DNA of 64,000 nucleotides from Piromyces finnis. Its lineage: Eukaryota > Neocallimastigomycota > Neocallimastigomycetes > Neocallimastigales > Neocallimastigaceae. The stretch spans positions 124,001-188,000 of the forward strand of contig MCFH01000013.1 of the NCBI GenBank assembly GCA_002104945.1, read 5' to 3'. Each line of letters opens with the position of its first letter. Positions within the stretch are counted from its first letter, which is position 1. The notes under the pieces are model-generated. The model ran no database searches, was not told the origin of the DNA, and saw only the letters and a list, made by a program, of their open reading frames with translations. Shown piece after piece: positions 1-9,286 of the stretch. The position numbers and the translations under genes were made by a program.

Positions 1-2063
1 AAGTGACACTTCTCAATGTTGACCTTTAAACCATTATCGCGAAGGATCTGGAAAACCTTTTTGATATCACGAAGATGTTGTGAGTAAGAAGGAGAATAAA
101 TAATTATGTCATCAAGGTATACTTGAATACAAACATTGAGGAGGTCAAAGAAGATACGATTCATCTCTCTTTGAAAGGTCGCCGGCGCGTTTGTTAAACC
201 AAAAGGCATGACTACGTAATCAAAATTTCCAAAACGCGTGGTAATAGCTGTAATACATTGGTCTTCTGGTAGCATAGGAATTTGGTGGTATCCACTGAAT
301 AGATCTAAGGCCGTGAAAAATCTTGCACCAGTCATGGATTCAAAAGCTTCTCTAATGTTGGGAATAGAGTAAGCATCCTTTACAGTAATATTATTGACTT
401 TTCTATAATCTGCACAAAGACGCCATTTATTGTGCTTCTTAGGAACCATTACAATGGGAGAAGCCCAAGGGGAATGGGATGGAACAATAAGGCCTTTATC
501 CAGTAGTTTTTGAAGTTCACCCTTAAGAGCAGCTAGTTGAACTTGTGACAACTTCCGAACTTTAGCTTTAATGGGTTTAGCGCCCTCAACAAGTTCAATG
601 TGGTGTGACCGGAGTTTTGAACGTTGGAGATCATCAGTGGAACAAGCAATAACATCACGAAAAGAAAATAAAAGACTTTGAAAATCATCTACAACAATCG
701 GTTCTTCAGACTTATATGAAGGAATAAGATTATGTAATTCCTCAACTTTACCTAGAATTAAATCCTCCTTATTAAGAATAGGCTCGTTCTTGAGAGCAGC
801 TACAATTGGTTTCCTATCAGAAGAGGGAAATAAGTAACAGTAATAGCACAAAGGGTTAAAAGAATTAATATCAATAATAGGAGTGAGAGGTTCCAGAGTA
901 CCTTGACGTGTCTTAACACAAACAGTTTTATCGACTGCATCAACAATAATCCGTTGATCATGTTGAACTTTCAAACCAATCAGAGCATCATAAAATACGT
1001 CGTCATTATCGCAAATGCGGAATAGGACCGGAAAGGTAAGAGAACCAATACACACATTGAGTTCAACCAGATCAAAGGTACGAAGGTTATCATCAGCCAT
1101 AGCCTGTTGAATTTTGCTGTATACTTGGCCTTCAATTTTGAAATCGTTTATATTATCTAACAAGAATTTCCTCGAAACCAAGTTAATATTACTGCAGGAA
1201 TCAACTAAAAGAAAAGCCTTATGTCCATTCAGTAAGGCATGAACTACGGCAATGTCGTGGTCTTTTACGGCACCCGACACATAGTCGTGATGAGGATTAT
1301 TAACGACTTGTAGTTCCAGCGGCTTATTATCCTGTTCGACCATACCCATGACAATAGAGCTAGAGGGAACACGTTCCTTCTTTAAGTTGTTGGCAAGATC
1401 CATACGAGATTGGTTGGATAATTCCAAGAGTTGGGCGAAAGTCACATTAGCCTTAGTATTTTTCAAGTCTTCGCAGATATCATATCTATTTGTCCCTTGA
1501 GATAACTTCATGACTTGTATAGTTTTCTCTTTTGGGCCTAAGGGCTGTACAAGTGCGCTTCCGATATTAGGAGAGGAAGTAATAGGACTTTTACTTTTCT
1601 TTTCACTTTTCGGCTTGGAAACATTTTTAAAAGATACAGATTTAACATGGCTCTCGGACTTACGGACATCTGGAGGTGCCTGAGTTTGTTCAAAATCCAT
1701 TTCAACACTACTTACGTTTGGGAACGAGGGGGATTCGAACGCATGACCTGGGGACTGGGGGTTCGAGACAGTGCCCGCTGCACCATTGTGGTTATTTTTC
1801 TGAAAATTTTTTGAAGAGGGAAGATTCACCTGGGGGTGTGCCTGAGATGGTTGTGAGCTCACCGGAGATGTAGGAGGAGTAGTAGTATCAGAATTCGAGG
1901 AGGTGAGCGAGTTGCGTCTCTTCGTTTGAGCTGATTCCTCCTCATCTGTAGGGTCTAATTTCCTTTTAGCTACAGCAATTATATCCTTTTTGACCGTAGA
2001 TTCCGATGGTGAGTGACCCATTTGGTTACTGGAGGTGGATCGACCTCCATTTAGTGATTTAAA
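1..2063 (-). CDS. pol: Pol polyprotein (protease-RT...), -1 frame relative to gag, partial at left edge
   Basis: No stop codon interrupts this frame from about 2126 down to base 3, more than 700 codons. It has no good ATG of its own near the start and overlaps the end of gag, which fits production by -1 frameshifting at 2057-2063. It begins with a Ser/Pro/Lys-rich spacer of about 250 residues (2056 to about 1300). A protease motif follows (LLVDSCSNINLV, about 1190-1225), with Cys where the family normally has Gly in D-S/T-G. Then comes a Ty3-type RT with LCADYRKVN near 400, the VMPFGLTNAPATF motif near 200 and a YLDD catalytic box near 110. The rest lies outside the window. Confidence 0.85.
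1719..1790 (-). pseudogene. tRNA-Arg(UCG)-like sequence embedded in pol
   Basis: On the minus strand this stretch keeps tRNA landmarks: a D-arm-like CAATGGTGCAGCGG, a loop with CTCGAAC (anticodon TCG), a T-loop GTTCGAATC, and a 3' end CGTTCCCA. Runs of extra C interrupt the anticodon and T stems, and no matching 5' acceptor strand is visible, so it is not a working tRNA gene. It lies inside the open pol frame and is translated as part of the spacer before the protease. The reverse strand gives the GIRT-D-L type peptide typical of antisense tRNA. Confidence 0.5.
2030..2063 (-). promoter_or_regulatory. -1 programmed ribosomal frameshift signal between gag and pol
   Basis: Reading the minus strand, the last gag codons are CGT TTA AAT CAC TAA, which contain the slippery heptamer T TTA AAT (2057-2063) in the correct register (X XXY YYZ). 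After a 7-base spacer comes a perfect 7-bp GC-rich hairpin, TGGAGGT...ACCTCCA with a 6-base loop (2030-2049). A slip of -1 leads into the open pol frame. Heptamer register, spacer length and stem all match known -1 sites. A pseudoknot may extend the stem, but I did not find a clear partner. Confidence 0.8.
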
Positions 2064-2998
2064 CGACCACAGTCTTTTTGGAGGTGTCCTGGTTGATGGC
2101 AGCGATAACACACTTTTTGGGAAAAGTTACCAGACGCATGAGGGGTATTCCTAGGCTGAGTGTAAGATGAATTATACCTGTTTTGATACTGATTTGGAGG
2201 ATTATAAGCAGGATAAGGAGTGTAATATTCAGATTGATGATAAGTGGCATAACCATCACCCATTGGTGCAGGAGGCCTGTTGTTGAAATAAGGATCTGAG
2301 TAACTAGGTCCAGGAGCTTGGACAGGAGCAACCGGTGTTGAAGGATAATTGTAACTGGAATTATTGGAATGTCCATAAGAATAAGGGTTAGGATTGGAGT
2401 AATGACTATCCATCGGACGATACTGTGGTGTATAAGCACCATGAGGATAATAACCAGGAGTAAAGCTACTGGAATAAGAGGCGTATTCTTTCCAGTATTC
2501 GTGGTTCTTTGCAGTTTGGCAAGCCTCATCAATAGTTGCGGGCTCGCGAATGGTGAGGGCATGTTGTAATTCTGGACGACTACGGATAGCATGCATATAG
2601 TCGTACACAGAAACTCTGGGGCGATATTCCGCATCCAAAGAATGGTAAAGGTCCAAAAACCTATTATTGAATTCATCCACTGTTTCTCCAGGACGAATAA
2701 CCATAATCTTTAATCGGCGAAAACCATCCTGTTTGTTGTTCCAATAGGCTAACCTATTCCTAATTGATGGCATACATTCATCCAAAGAGGGTGGCCTGTT
2801 CCACATGCGTTCAAACCTAATTAGTTCATCAACAATTTCTGGGAAATCGATACAACCGACAATGGTATCGAACTTTTCATTCTCATCAACAATGCCTTCT
2901 CTAGAAAACCATGCTTCCATCTGACGTTTCCACACATCTTCGTTGCAATGGGTTTTGTCCAAGATAGGAAGTCTATAATACGAAGATCTATTAGCCAT
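2051..2998 (-). CDS. gag: Gag polyprotein of the Ty3/gypsy element
   Basis: A 315-residue capsid/nucleocapsid protein. Residues 1-170 look like a retrotransposon capsid: a Trp-rich helical region with the pattern WxRQMEAWFS near residue 25 and a segment around residue 100-130 typical of Ty3-type gag. Residues 175-290 form a Tyr/Pro/Asn/Ser-rich linker. The end carries one CCHC zinc knuckle (CYRCHQPGHLQKDC, about residues 297-310). The gene ends five residues after the knuckle, and its last codons contain a -1 slippery heptamer leading into pol. The start at 2998 is the first ATG after the poly(A) leader. Confidence 0.85.
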   Translation of the reverse strand: MANRSSYYRLPILDKTHCNEDVWKRQMEAWFSREGIVDENEKFDTIVGCIDFPEIVDELIRFERMWNRPPSLDECMPSIRNRLAYWNNKQDGFRRLKIMVIRPGETVDEFNNRFLDLYHSLDAEYRPRVSVYDYMHAIRSRPELQHALTIREPATIDEACQTAKNHEYWKEYASYSSSFTPGYYPHGAYTPQYRPMDSHYSNPNPYSYGHSNNSSYNYPSTPVAPVQAPGPSYSDPYFNNRPPAPMGDGYATYHQSEYYTPYPAYNPPNQYQNRYNSSYTQPRNTPHASGNFSQKVCYRCHQPGHLQKDCGRLNH

Positions 2999-3046
2999 AG
3001 CAAAAATTTACTGAAATTTAAAGGGTTAGGAATTAATGAGTAAACA

Positions 3047-3050
<4 letters not shown>

Positions 3051-3092
<42 letters not shown>
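3051..3092 (-). repeat. Poly(A) tract in the gag leader of the minus-strand element
   Basis: A run of 42 T on the plus strand, which is poly(A) in the sense strand of the element, about 50 bases before the gag ATG. The next element also has long A runs before its ATG. Confidence 0.9.
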
Positions 3093-3096
<4 letters not shown>

Positions 3097-3497
3097 ATTT
3101 AACTGAAAATAATATAACAAACTAATTATTTAATATATTTTATTTATCAAGTGTAAAGAAATGTGTTCTTAACAATAAAAAAATTTATAACAATTTACTA
3201 AAATAACTTAGTAAATATAAAACACTTTTATCTTACTGTTAATTATTAATATTTAAAATTATTATTAAAAACACACAAATTTTAACTTAATAGGTTAGTG
3301 TTTAACAATAATTTATTAATTAATAAAAACTCAATTTTTTTTAAATTTAGAAAAATCCACTCATATTTATATAAAAATTTTTAAAATTAATCTAAAAGAT
3401 TTTTTACAACTTAAATTTCTTAACCAATCAAAGAATTTCGAGTTGATAAAAAATCAAAATAAAAAAATTAAAATCAAAATAAAAAAAAAAGTAATTT
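3093..3497. other. AT-rich stretch without a recognised gene
   Basis: Very AT-rich, with no coding frame and no clear LTR end. It may be leader or LTR of the minus-strand Ty3 element, or host DNA. Confidence 0.4.
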
Positions 3498-3560
3498 AGA
3501 AGTCTCGAACTCAAGACATTCGGACCAAAGTCTTAGTTACTAACCACTAAGACAATTTCT
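3498..3560 (-). pseudogene. tRNA-like / SINE-like Pol III unit
   Basis: Minus-strand sequence with a D-arm-like part containing TTAGTGGTTAG, a middle part with TTTGGTCC, and a box-B-like GTTCGAGAC matching GWTCRANNC. The ends pair imperfectly (AGAAAT with ACTTCT, one mismatch). A run of T begins six bases after this end and would act as a Pol III terminator. The T stem does not pair well, so I call it a degenerate tRNA or SINE head rather than an active tRNA gene. Confidence 0.35.
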
Positions 3561-4068
3561 TTATTTCTATGATTCGTTACATCAAGTTTAGTGTAAAATA
3601 TTGTATTAGTTAAATGTATTAGTTAAATAATGTATTTAATACGTATGTAGAACAATGTATAATGTATTGAATTAATGTACCGTAAATTTTACAAAAATTT
3701 ACATCACAATACATTAACATAAATTTATGTAAATTTAATTTTATGATAAGATAAAGTTTTGATGATAAAATAAAATTTTAAAATTAAATAATTTTTAACC
3801 AATAAATATTTGAGATAAGAAAAAATTTTTTTTATAAACTAAGCCTCAAAATTAGAAATAAATAAATTAAATATATGTTTGAAATATAATCAACCATATA
3901 GTAAATAAATCAAAACTTTATTTTAAGTTTAGAAAATTCTTTAGTAAATAAATTGAATTTAAATAGTTTAATACAAATAATTTCTTTTAATAAATGTATA
4001 AATGTAAACAATGTAAAATTATAATATTAAAACATGTATATTAGAATTTATTCAATTTATTTAAAAAG

Positions 4069-4115
4069 TATAAATAAAGAAAATTTCTCAACTATTGAAA
4101 CGATAGTTGGAAAAT
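4069..4115 (+). promoter_or_regulatory. LTR promoter: TATA box and predicted RNA 5' end (self-primer)
   Basis: TATAAATA at 4069-4076 lies 36 bases before AGTTGGAAAAT (4105-4115). That 11-mer is the exact reverse complement of the bases directly after the 5' LTR (4422-4432). In Tf1/sushi elements the first 11 bases of the mRNA fold back onto the primer-binding site and are cut to prime reverse transcription, so transcription is predicted to begin at 4105. This gives U3 3592-4104, with R starting at 4105. Confidence 0.7.
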
Positions 4116-4200
4116 AGTAATTAATCCAATTGTATCATTATTATTAATAATATTAGATTATTAATAAAGCTTATAATAAAACATTTTTTATTTAATTGAA

Positions 4201-4260
4201 AACTGATTACCTAGCGAAGGCTCTGGTTAAATAACCTTCGTGGTAAAGTAATCAGCAGTT
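4201..4260 (+). promoter_or_regulatory. Two-part hairpin in the retrotransposon leader
   Basis: CTGATTAC (4203-4210) pairs with GTAATCAG (4248-4255), and inside it CGAAGG (4215-4220) pairs with CCTTCG (4235-4240). It is the most GC-rich and structured part of the LTR and lies downstream of the predicted RNA start. A structure here could support the self-priming fold or dimerisation (inference). The same hairpin is in the 3' LTR. Confidence 0.6.
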
Positions 4261-4421
4261 GTCATAGTTTAGAAGATAAAGTTATTATTTAAATAAATAA
4301 AAAAGTATTAAAAAATAAATTGGAATTTTTTCTTTCTTTTGTTTTGTATTGTTGTTTTGTTAGCACAGACCTAAATCCAATAATTTAATTTAAAGGTTAG
4401 ATTTAAATTAAATATTTTACA

Positions 4422-4432
4422 ATTTTCCAACT
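4422..4432 (+). promoter_or_regulatory. Primer-binding site, self-priming type
   Basis: ATTTTCCAACT directly abuts the LTR end and is perfectly complementary to 4105-4115 inside the LTR. It lacks the TGG start expected for a tRNA 3'-end primer. This is the Tf1/sushi arrangement. Confidence 0.75.
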
Positions 4433-4481
4433 TTTTAGAATAGTGGATTTACCTTTGTGTGGGAAATAAATAAATAAATAA

Positions 4482-4483
<2 letters not shown>

Positions 4484-4518
<35 letters not shown>

Positions 4519-4568
4519 AAATAGTGAGAATTTAATATTAGAATTAAATTCGGGGATATATATATGTG

Positions 4569-4603
<35 letters not shown>

Positions 4604-4646
4604 TGAATAATAGTAGAATAAATATAATAGATAGAATAGTATTATT

Positions 4647-4679
<33 letters not shown>
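4484..4679 (+). repeat. Three long poly(A) tracts in the gag-pol leader
   Basis: Three A runs of about 30 bases (near 4485-4514, 4569-4599 and 4651-4678) occupy the leader between primer site and start codon. They may be slippage products or may help ribosome recruitment. Their function is not known. Confidence 0.8.
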
Positions 4680-4683
<4 letters not shown>

Positions 4684-4736
4684 GATTTTAGAATAGAAAG
4701 GAATTTGTAGGATTTGGATAATCGAGGATTAAAATT

Positions 4737-7700
4737 TTGGAAATAAGGAATAATTTAGATTGTATTGTTTGGTGGATAATATATTTTAGTATGAACGGGG
4801 AATATAGGTATATCGACAACTGTAATGGTAATGGAGTAGCTGGAATCAGTGACGACGATTCTGAGGCTAGCTCCATGGAAATAGAACATGAGGATGGCGA
4901 AATCGTCAACGCCAGGGATAACCTCATACCAAGACCACCGAAGTTTTATGGAAAAAGGAATGAGTTAGCAAGTTTCTTTGCTAAACTCGAAAAATATTTC
5001 AAGTATAATCTAAGACAGAATGCTACCGAAGCTTACAAGATTGATGTACTTAGTTGCTATTTAGAAGGACCCGCCGCCGAATGGTATGCCGACTTGGAGA
5101 AAGAAGAAAGCCCTTTAATAAAATCTTATGAAGACCTTAAAGCCGCAATGCAAGCAAGGTACCGAACGTGCACGAGTTCTGATGTGGCTAATAGAAGATT
5201 AACGAAGCTCAACTACAAACAATTCAAAAGTGTGATGGATTACTGCGACTGTTTCGAAAAAACTTCTAGGGACTCGTCTTTTGACGATGAAGCCAAGATA
5301 CATTTCTTTGTAGAAGGATTGCCGCCGTCTGTTCAGGAGAAGACAAAACTAGTATATCCTAAGATAAGAAAGCTGTATGATCTAATCAATACTGTAGCTG
5401 CCAATATTGAAGAAGACTGGAGAATCTACGGAAAGGACCCAATGAATATAGATGGAGAAAGAGGAAGAAGATATAACCGGAATCTAGGAAAGCGACTCTA
5501 CCAAGGGAATTATGGGATGAAATTCAACAACTACCGAGACTTTCATCACGAGGAAAAAGTACAAAAGACCAAGAAATGCTTCATTTGTAAATCAACAGGA
5601 CATTTGAAGAAGGATTGCCCAATGCTCAAAGATAAATTGGCAAACCGCCCAAAAGCATTCATGATCAAGGAAAACAGAAAACAGCACTTATTGAATGTTT
5701 TCGATGTTGTACTTCATGTCAATCGAGGAATCTCACTAAATGCGTTAGTTGACTCAGGATCCGACTTGGAATTCATGGATTGGAAAACGGTCAATAAATA
5801 TAGAATACCAATCCAAAGGATGATGAAAGACAAGTTTGTGGAAGGACTGGGAGGAAATGGATTACTGAAGTATGAAACGATCCCGTTGATCATGTCTATC
5901 GGCAATCACAAGGAGTCTATTCAATTTTATATTACGACTCTACCTTCAGACGTATCACTTATTTTAGGAAACAAATGGCTAAGAAAACATGATCCGATTA
6001 TCAGTTTCAAGAATCAAAAATTAGAGTTTAAGTCTGAATTTTGTAAGACGAATTGTTGCGCTACTGATGAAGAAATAAATGAAAGAATTGAACAAAATAA
6101 ATTAAAAGAAGAGGAAGATAAAAGAAAGAGATTAGAGTTAGCTGAAGAAATTATTAATAATTATAAGAATAGTTTAGTTATTAGAGATAGTAAACTTAAA
6201 AATAAAGAAAATGTATTAGTAATAGAAAAGAAAAAGAAAAAGTCATGTATAAATAAAAAATGTAAAACATCAAAATTAAATAAAATTCTTCATCAAAAAT
6301 ACTTAGTATGTTGTGCGATTACAAGTGATAATGATGGTACACCTGAAGTCCCAAATGAATACAAAGAATTTAAAAATGTATTTGATGAAATTGAGTGTAA
6401 TGAGTTACCTCCTCATCGAATATATGACTGTAAGATTAAATTAAAGGATGATAATGAATTATTTTATGGACCATTATATCCTCTAACCGAGGAAGAGAGG
6501 GAAACGTTAAAGGAATATTTAAAAGAAAATCTAGAAAAAGGATTCATAAGACCCTCAACTTCACCTGCTGGAGCACCTGTACTGTTCGTTAGGAAAAAGG
6601 ATGGAACTTTAAGATTGTGTGTTGACTACCGAAGACTCAATGAAAACACAATTAGGGATTCATATCCGTTACCTCTTATATCCGAATTATTCGATAGGTT
6701 AAGAGAAGCTAAAATTTTTACTAAACTTGATCTCAAGTCTGCTTATAATCTAGTCCGAATAAATAAAGGCGATGAATATAAAACTGCATTTAGGACAAGA
6801 TTCGGTCACTTTGAATATCTTGTCATGCCGTTCGGATTAAAAAACGCTCCTGCAACCTTCCAACATTTTATCAATGATGTCCTCGGGGAATATTTGGATG
6901 AATTCGCGTTTTCTTATATTGATGATATTCTTATCTATTCAAAAGACTTAGAAGAACACCGAACTCACGTAAAGAAAGTCCTTAAAAAATTACAAGAAAA
7001 TGGGTTATATGTAAAATTAAGCAAATGCGAATTTGAAACGAATAAAACGTCATTTTTAGGTCACATAATTTCGGACAAGGGCATCTCCATGGATCCAAAG
7101 AAGGTAGAAGCAATTATGAATTGGCCAATTCCAAAGACTGTAAAGGAAGTTCAATCATTTTTGGGTTTATGCAATTACTATAGAAGATTCATTCCGAACT
7201 TTGCAGAAATAGCGAAACCTTTGCACAATCTAACAAAGAAAAATGTAGTTTTTGACTGGACTATAATTTGTAATAATGCTTTTGAGAAGTTAAAGCAGTG
7301 CTTCACTGAAGAACCAATTTTAGTACATGCCGATCCAGAATTACCTTATATAGTGGAAACTGATGCTAGTGATTTTGCAATTGGTGCAGTATTATCTCAA
7401 AGATTAAACAATAAGGAACTACATCCAATTTGTTATTTTTCAAGAGGACTTACTAAGTCAGAAAAGAACTATCCGATCTACGATAAAGAATTATTAGCGG
7501 TTATATGTGCACTTAAAGAATGGAGACATTATTTGGAAGGAGCTAAGCATCAATTCACTGTGTTTACAGATCACAAGAATCTTACCTTTCCAAGAAAGCC
7601 TGAATTATTATCTCAAAGACAAATTCGATGGAATTTGTTCTTAACTCGTTACGACTTCAAACTCCAATACAGACCAGGAAAAGAGGGAGGAAAACCGGAC

Positions 7701-9275
7701 TCATTTTCAAGAAGACCTGACTTTCAAAAAGAGGAAATTAAAGATGAAGAAACATTTTCTTGCTTAACTATAAAAGAAATTAAGGAAAACTTATGTTGTA
7801 TTGCAATCCAAGGAAATCTTAAAGAAGAATTAATCAAAGAAGTTAAAGAAGATACGGAAATACAAGAATTAACAAAAATTCTACAAGGGAATTCTATTGC
7901 AAGCAGAAAGTATAAAAAGCTTATGAAGAACTTTAAATTAAATGAAGAAGGTATTCTTTTGTATAAAGGATTAATTTTCGTACCAACTAAAATGAGAGAA
8001 AACATAATTTCAATTCATCATGATAATCCAGTTCATGGCCATTTTGGTATTATCAAAACCAAAGAATTAATAACAAGAAATTTCATTTGGTTAAACATGA
8101 CTCAAGATATAGTAAAGTATATAGCTTCTTGCAAGACTTGTGGTGCAGCTAAAGACAATCGCCATAAACCTTATGGATTATTGCAACCTTTACCTACTCC
8201 TAGTAGACCTTGGTCCTCGGTATCGATGGATTTCATAACTGATTTACCAAGATCTCATCAGAAAACGGTTATAATGGTTGTGGTTGACAGACTAACAAAA
8301 ATGGCTCACTTTATTCCATTCAGAATGATTCCAACTGCTCAAATTGCAGCAGATGTCTTCTTTAGAGAAATTTTCCGATTACATGGATTGCCAGACGAAA
8401 TTATATCTGATAGAGGAACGCAATTCACTTCTGAATTTTGGCAACGTTTATGTTGCCTATTAAATATCAAACATAATGTTTCAAGTGCTCACCATCCACA
8501 ATCTGATGGTCAAACTGAACGAGTTAATAGCATTCTAGAACAATTCTTAAGATGTTATATCAATAAAAGAAAAGATAACTGGATGAATCTCTTACCTTAT
8601 GCGGAATTTGCATACAATAATACACTACAACAATCGATTAACCAAACACCTTTCTTTGCTAACTATGGTCAAAATCCAAGATTTGATTTAGAAATTCCAG
8701 CTGATAGTGGTAATAGAAGTGCTAACCGTCACGCCTCTCAAATGCAAAACAACATTAAATTTTTAAAGAAAAATTTAGAAAAAGCTAAACAAAGATACAA
8801 GAAATATGCTGATTGTATAAGACTTATTGGTCCGAAATTGAGAATTGGTGATTTAGTTTGGTTAAAGCGTCCTGATTTACTTCCTAAAGGACCTCCTAAA
8901 TTAACTGATAAAAAACTTGGACCTTTTGAAATCATCGAAAAGACTGGACCAGTTTCTTATAAGTTAAGATTACCTGAGTCTTTTAGATGTCATCCTGTTT
9001 TCCATATCTCGAATTTAGAACCTTTTGTAGTGAGAGAAAATAGTGATAATTTGCAACATTCTATCAAGATACCTAATATCGCTACTGATTCATCTGTAGA
9101 AAGAATTCCATTGAAAATAGTTAGTGAAAAAATTGTCAATGGAATCAAGTATTATTTCATGGTTTGGAAAGATCATCTTCCTTCAGAAAGTTCTTGGCTT
9201 AGAGAAGATGAAATTGAGGACCCTCAAATGATTCAAGAATTTCTTAAACACAAGTCGCTCAGGGGCTCGACTTAA
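4737..9275 (+). CDS. Gag-pol polyprotein of the chromovirus (gag, PR, RT, RNase H, IN, chromodomain)
   Basis: One frame of 1512 codons. The first ATG is at 4737, but the 18 residues before the ATG at 4791 look non-coding in style, so 4791 may be the true start. Order: capsid about residues 65-250; CCHC knuckle (CFICKSTGHLKKDC, about 281-294); protease LVDSGSDLEF near 338; RT with LCVDYRRLN and the YIDD box near 727; RNase H (ETDASDFAIGAVL) near 875; integrase HHCC zinc finger about 1094-1135; DDE residues near 1165 (SMDF), 1224 (SDRG) and 1260 (TERV); GPY/F region about 1375-1440; chromodomain about 1454-1508. No stop or frameshift. Single-frame organisation and chromodomain match Tf1/sushi elements, where the chromodomain directs integration. 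Confidence 0.97.
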   Translation: MEIRNNLDCIVWWIIYFSMNGEYRYIDNCNGNGVAGISDDDSEASSMEIEHEDGEIVNARDNLIPRPPKFYGKRNELASFFAKLEKYFKYNLRQNATEAYKIDVLSCYLEGPAAEWYADLEKEESPLIKSYEDLKAAMQARYRTCTSSDVANRRLTKLNYKQFKSVMDYCDCFEKTSRDSSFDDEAKIHFFVEGLPPSVQEKTKLVYPKIRKLYDLINTVAANIEEDWRIYGKDPMNIDGERGRRYNRNLGKRLYQGNYGMKFNNYRDFHHEEKVQKTKKCFICKSTGHLKKDCPMLKDKLANRPKAFMIKENRKQHLLNVFDVVLHVNRGISLNALVDSGSDLEFMDWKTVNKYRIPIQRMMKDKFVEGLGGNGLLKYETIPLIMSIGNHKESIQFYITTLPSDVSLILGNKWLRKHDPIISFKNQKLEFKSEFCKTNCCATDEEINERIEQNKLKEEEDKRKRLELAEEIINNYKNSLVIRDSKLKNKENVLVIEKKKKKSCINKKCKTSKLNKILHQKYLVCCAITSDNDGTPEVPNEYKEFKNVFDEIECNELPPHRIYDCKIKLKDDNELFYGPLYPLTEEERETLKEYLKENLEKGFIRPSTSPAGAPVLFVRKKDGTLRLCVDYRRLNENTIRDSYPLPLISELFDRLREAKIFTKLDLKSAYNLVRINKGDEYKTAFRTRFGHFEYLVMPFGLKNAPATFQHFINDVLGEYLDEFAFSYIDDILIYSKDLEEHRTHVKKVLKKLQENGLYVKLSKCEFETNKTSFLGHIISDKGISMDPKKVEAIMNWPIPKTVKEVQSFLGLCNYYRRFIPNFAEIAKPLHNLTKKNVVFDWTIICNNAFEKLKQCFTEEPILVHADPELPYIVETDASDFAIGAVLSQRLNNKELHPICYFSRGLTKSEKNYPIYDKELLAVICALKEWRHYLEGAKHQFTVFTDHKNLTFPRKPELLSQRQIRWNLFLTRYDFKLQYRPGKEGGKPDSFSRRPDFQKEEIKDEETFSCLTIKEIKENLCCIAIQGNLKEELIKEVKEDTEIQELTKILQGNSIASRKYKKLMKNFKLNEEGILLYKGLIFVPTKMRENIISIHHDNPVHGHFGIIKTKELITRNFIWLNMTQDIVKYIASCKTCGAAKDNRHKPYGLLQPLPTPSRPWSSVSMDFITDLPRSHQKTVIMVVVDRLTKMAHFIPFRMIPTAQIAADVFFREIFRLHGLPDEIISDRGTQFTSEFWQRLCCLLNIKHNVSSAHHPQSDGQTERVNSILEQFLRCYINKRKDNWMNLLPYAEFAYNNTLQQSINQTPFFANYGQNPRFDLEIPADSGNRSANRHASQMQNNIKFLKKNLEKAKQRYKKYADCIRLIGPKLRIGDLVWLKRPDLLPKGPPKLTDKKLGPFEIIEKTGPVSYKLRLPESFRCHPVFHISNLEPFVVRENSDNLQHSIKIPNIATDSSVERIPLKIVSEKIVNGIKYYFMVWKDHLPSESSWLREDEIEDPQMIQEFLKHKSLRGST

Positions 9276-9286
9276 GAAGAGGGGAA
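9274..9286 (+). promoter_or_regulatory. Polypurine tract before the 3' LTR
   Basis: AAGAAGAGGGGAA lies directly before the TG of the 3' LTR and overlaps the gag-pol stop codon. It is the plus-strand primer site. Confidence 0.9.

Larger units (their letters stand above)
1..3092 (-). mobile_element. Ty3/gypsy LTR retrotransposon, 5' part, cut by the window edge
   Basis: A minus-strand element with a gag gene (2051-2998), a pol frame that stays open to the left edge, and a leader holding a 42-base poly(A) tract (T on the plus strand, 3051-3092). Domain order gag, protease, RT with a YLDD active site places it in Ty3/gypsy. I could not find its 5' LTR. It may lie in 3093-3591 or beyond the second element that starts at 3592. 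RT is cut at the window edge, so RNase H, integrase and the 3' LTR are outside the window. Gag and pol are both open, so the copy may be intact. Confidence 0.85.
3592..4421 (+). repeat. 5' LTR of the chromovirus
   Basis: 830 bp, starts TGTAAAATATT and ends AATATTTTACA. The same sequence and length recur at 9287-10116. It holds a TATA box, the predicted RNA start and a strong hairpin. The TTTAG duplication precedes it. Confidence 0.97.

Noticed and set aside
1676-1873. Plus-strand 65-codon frame with a GIRTHDL-type peptide
   Set aside because: This is the antisense of the tRNA-like stretch and of pol. Such peptides are a known artefact of reversed tRNA sequence.
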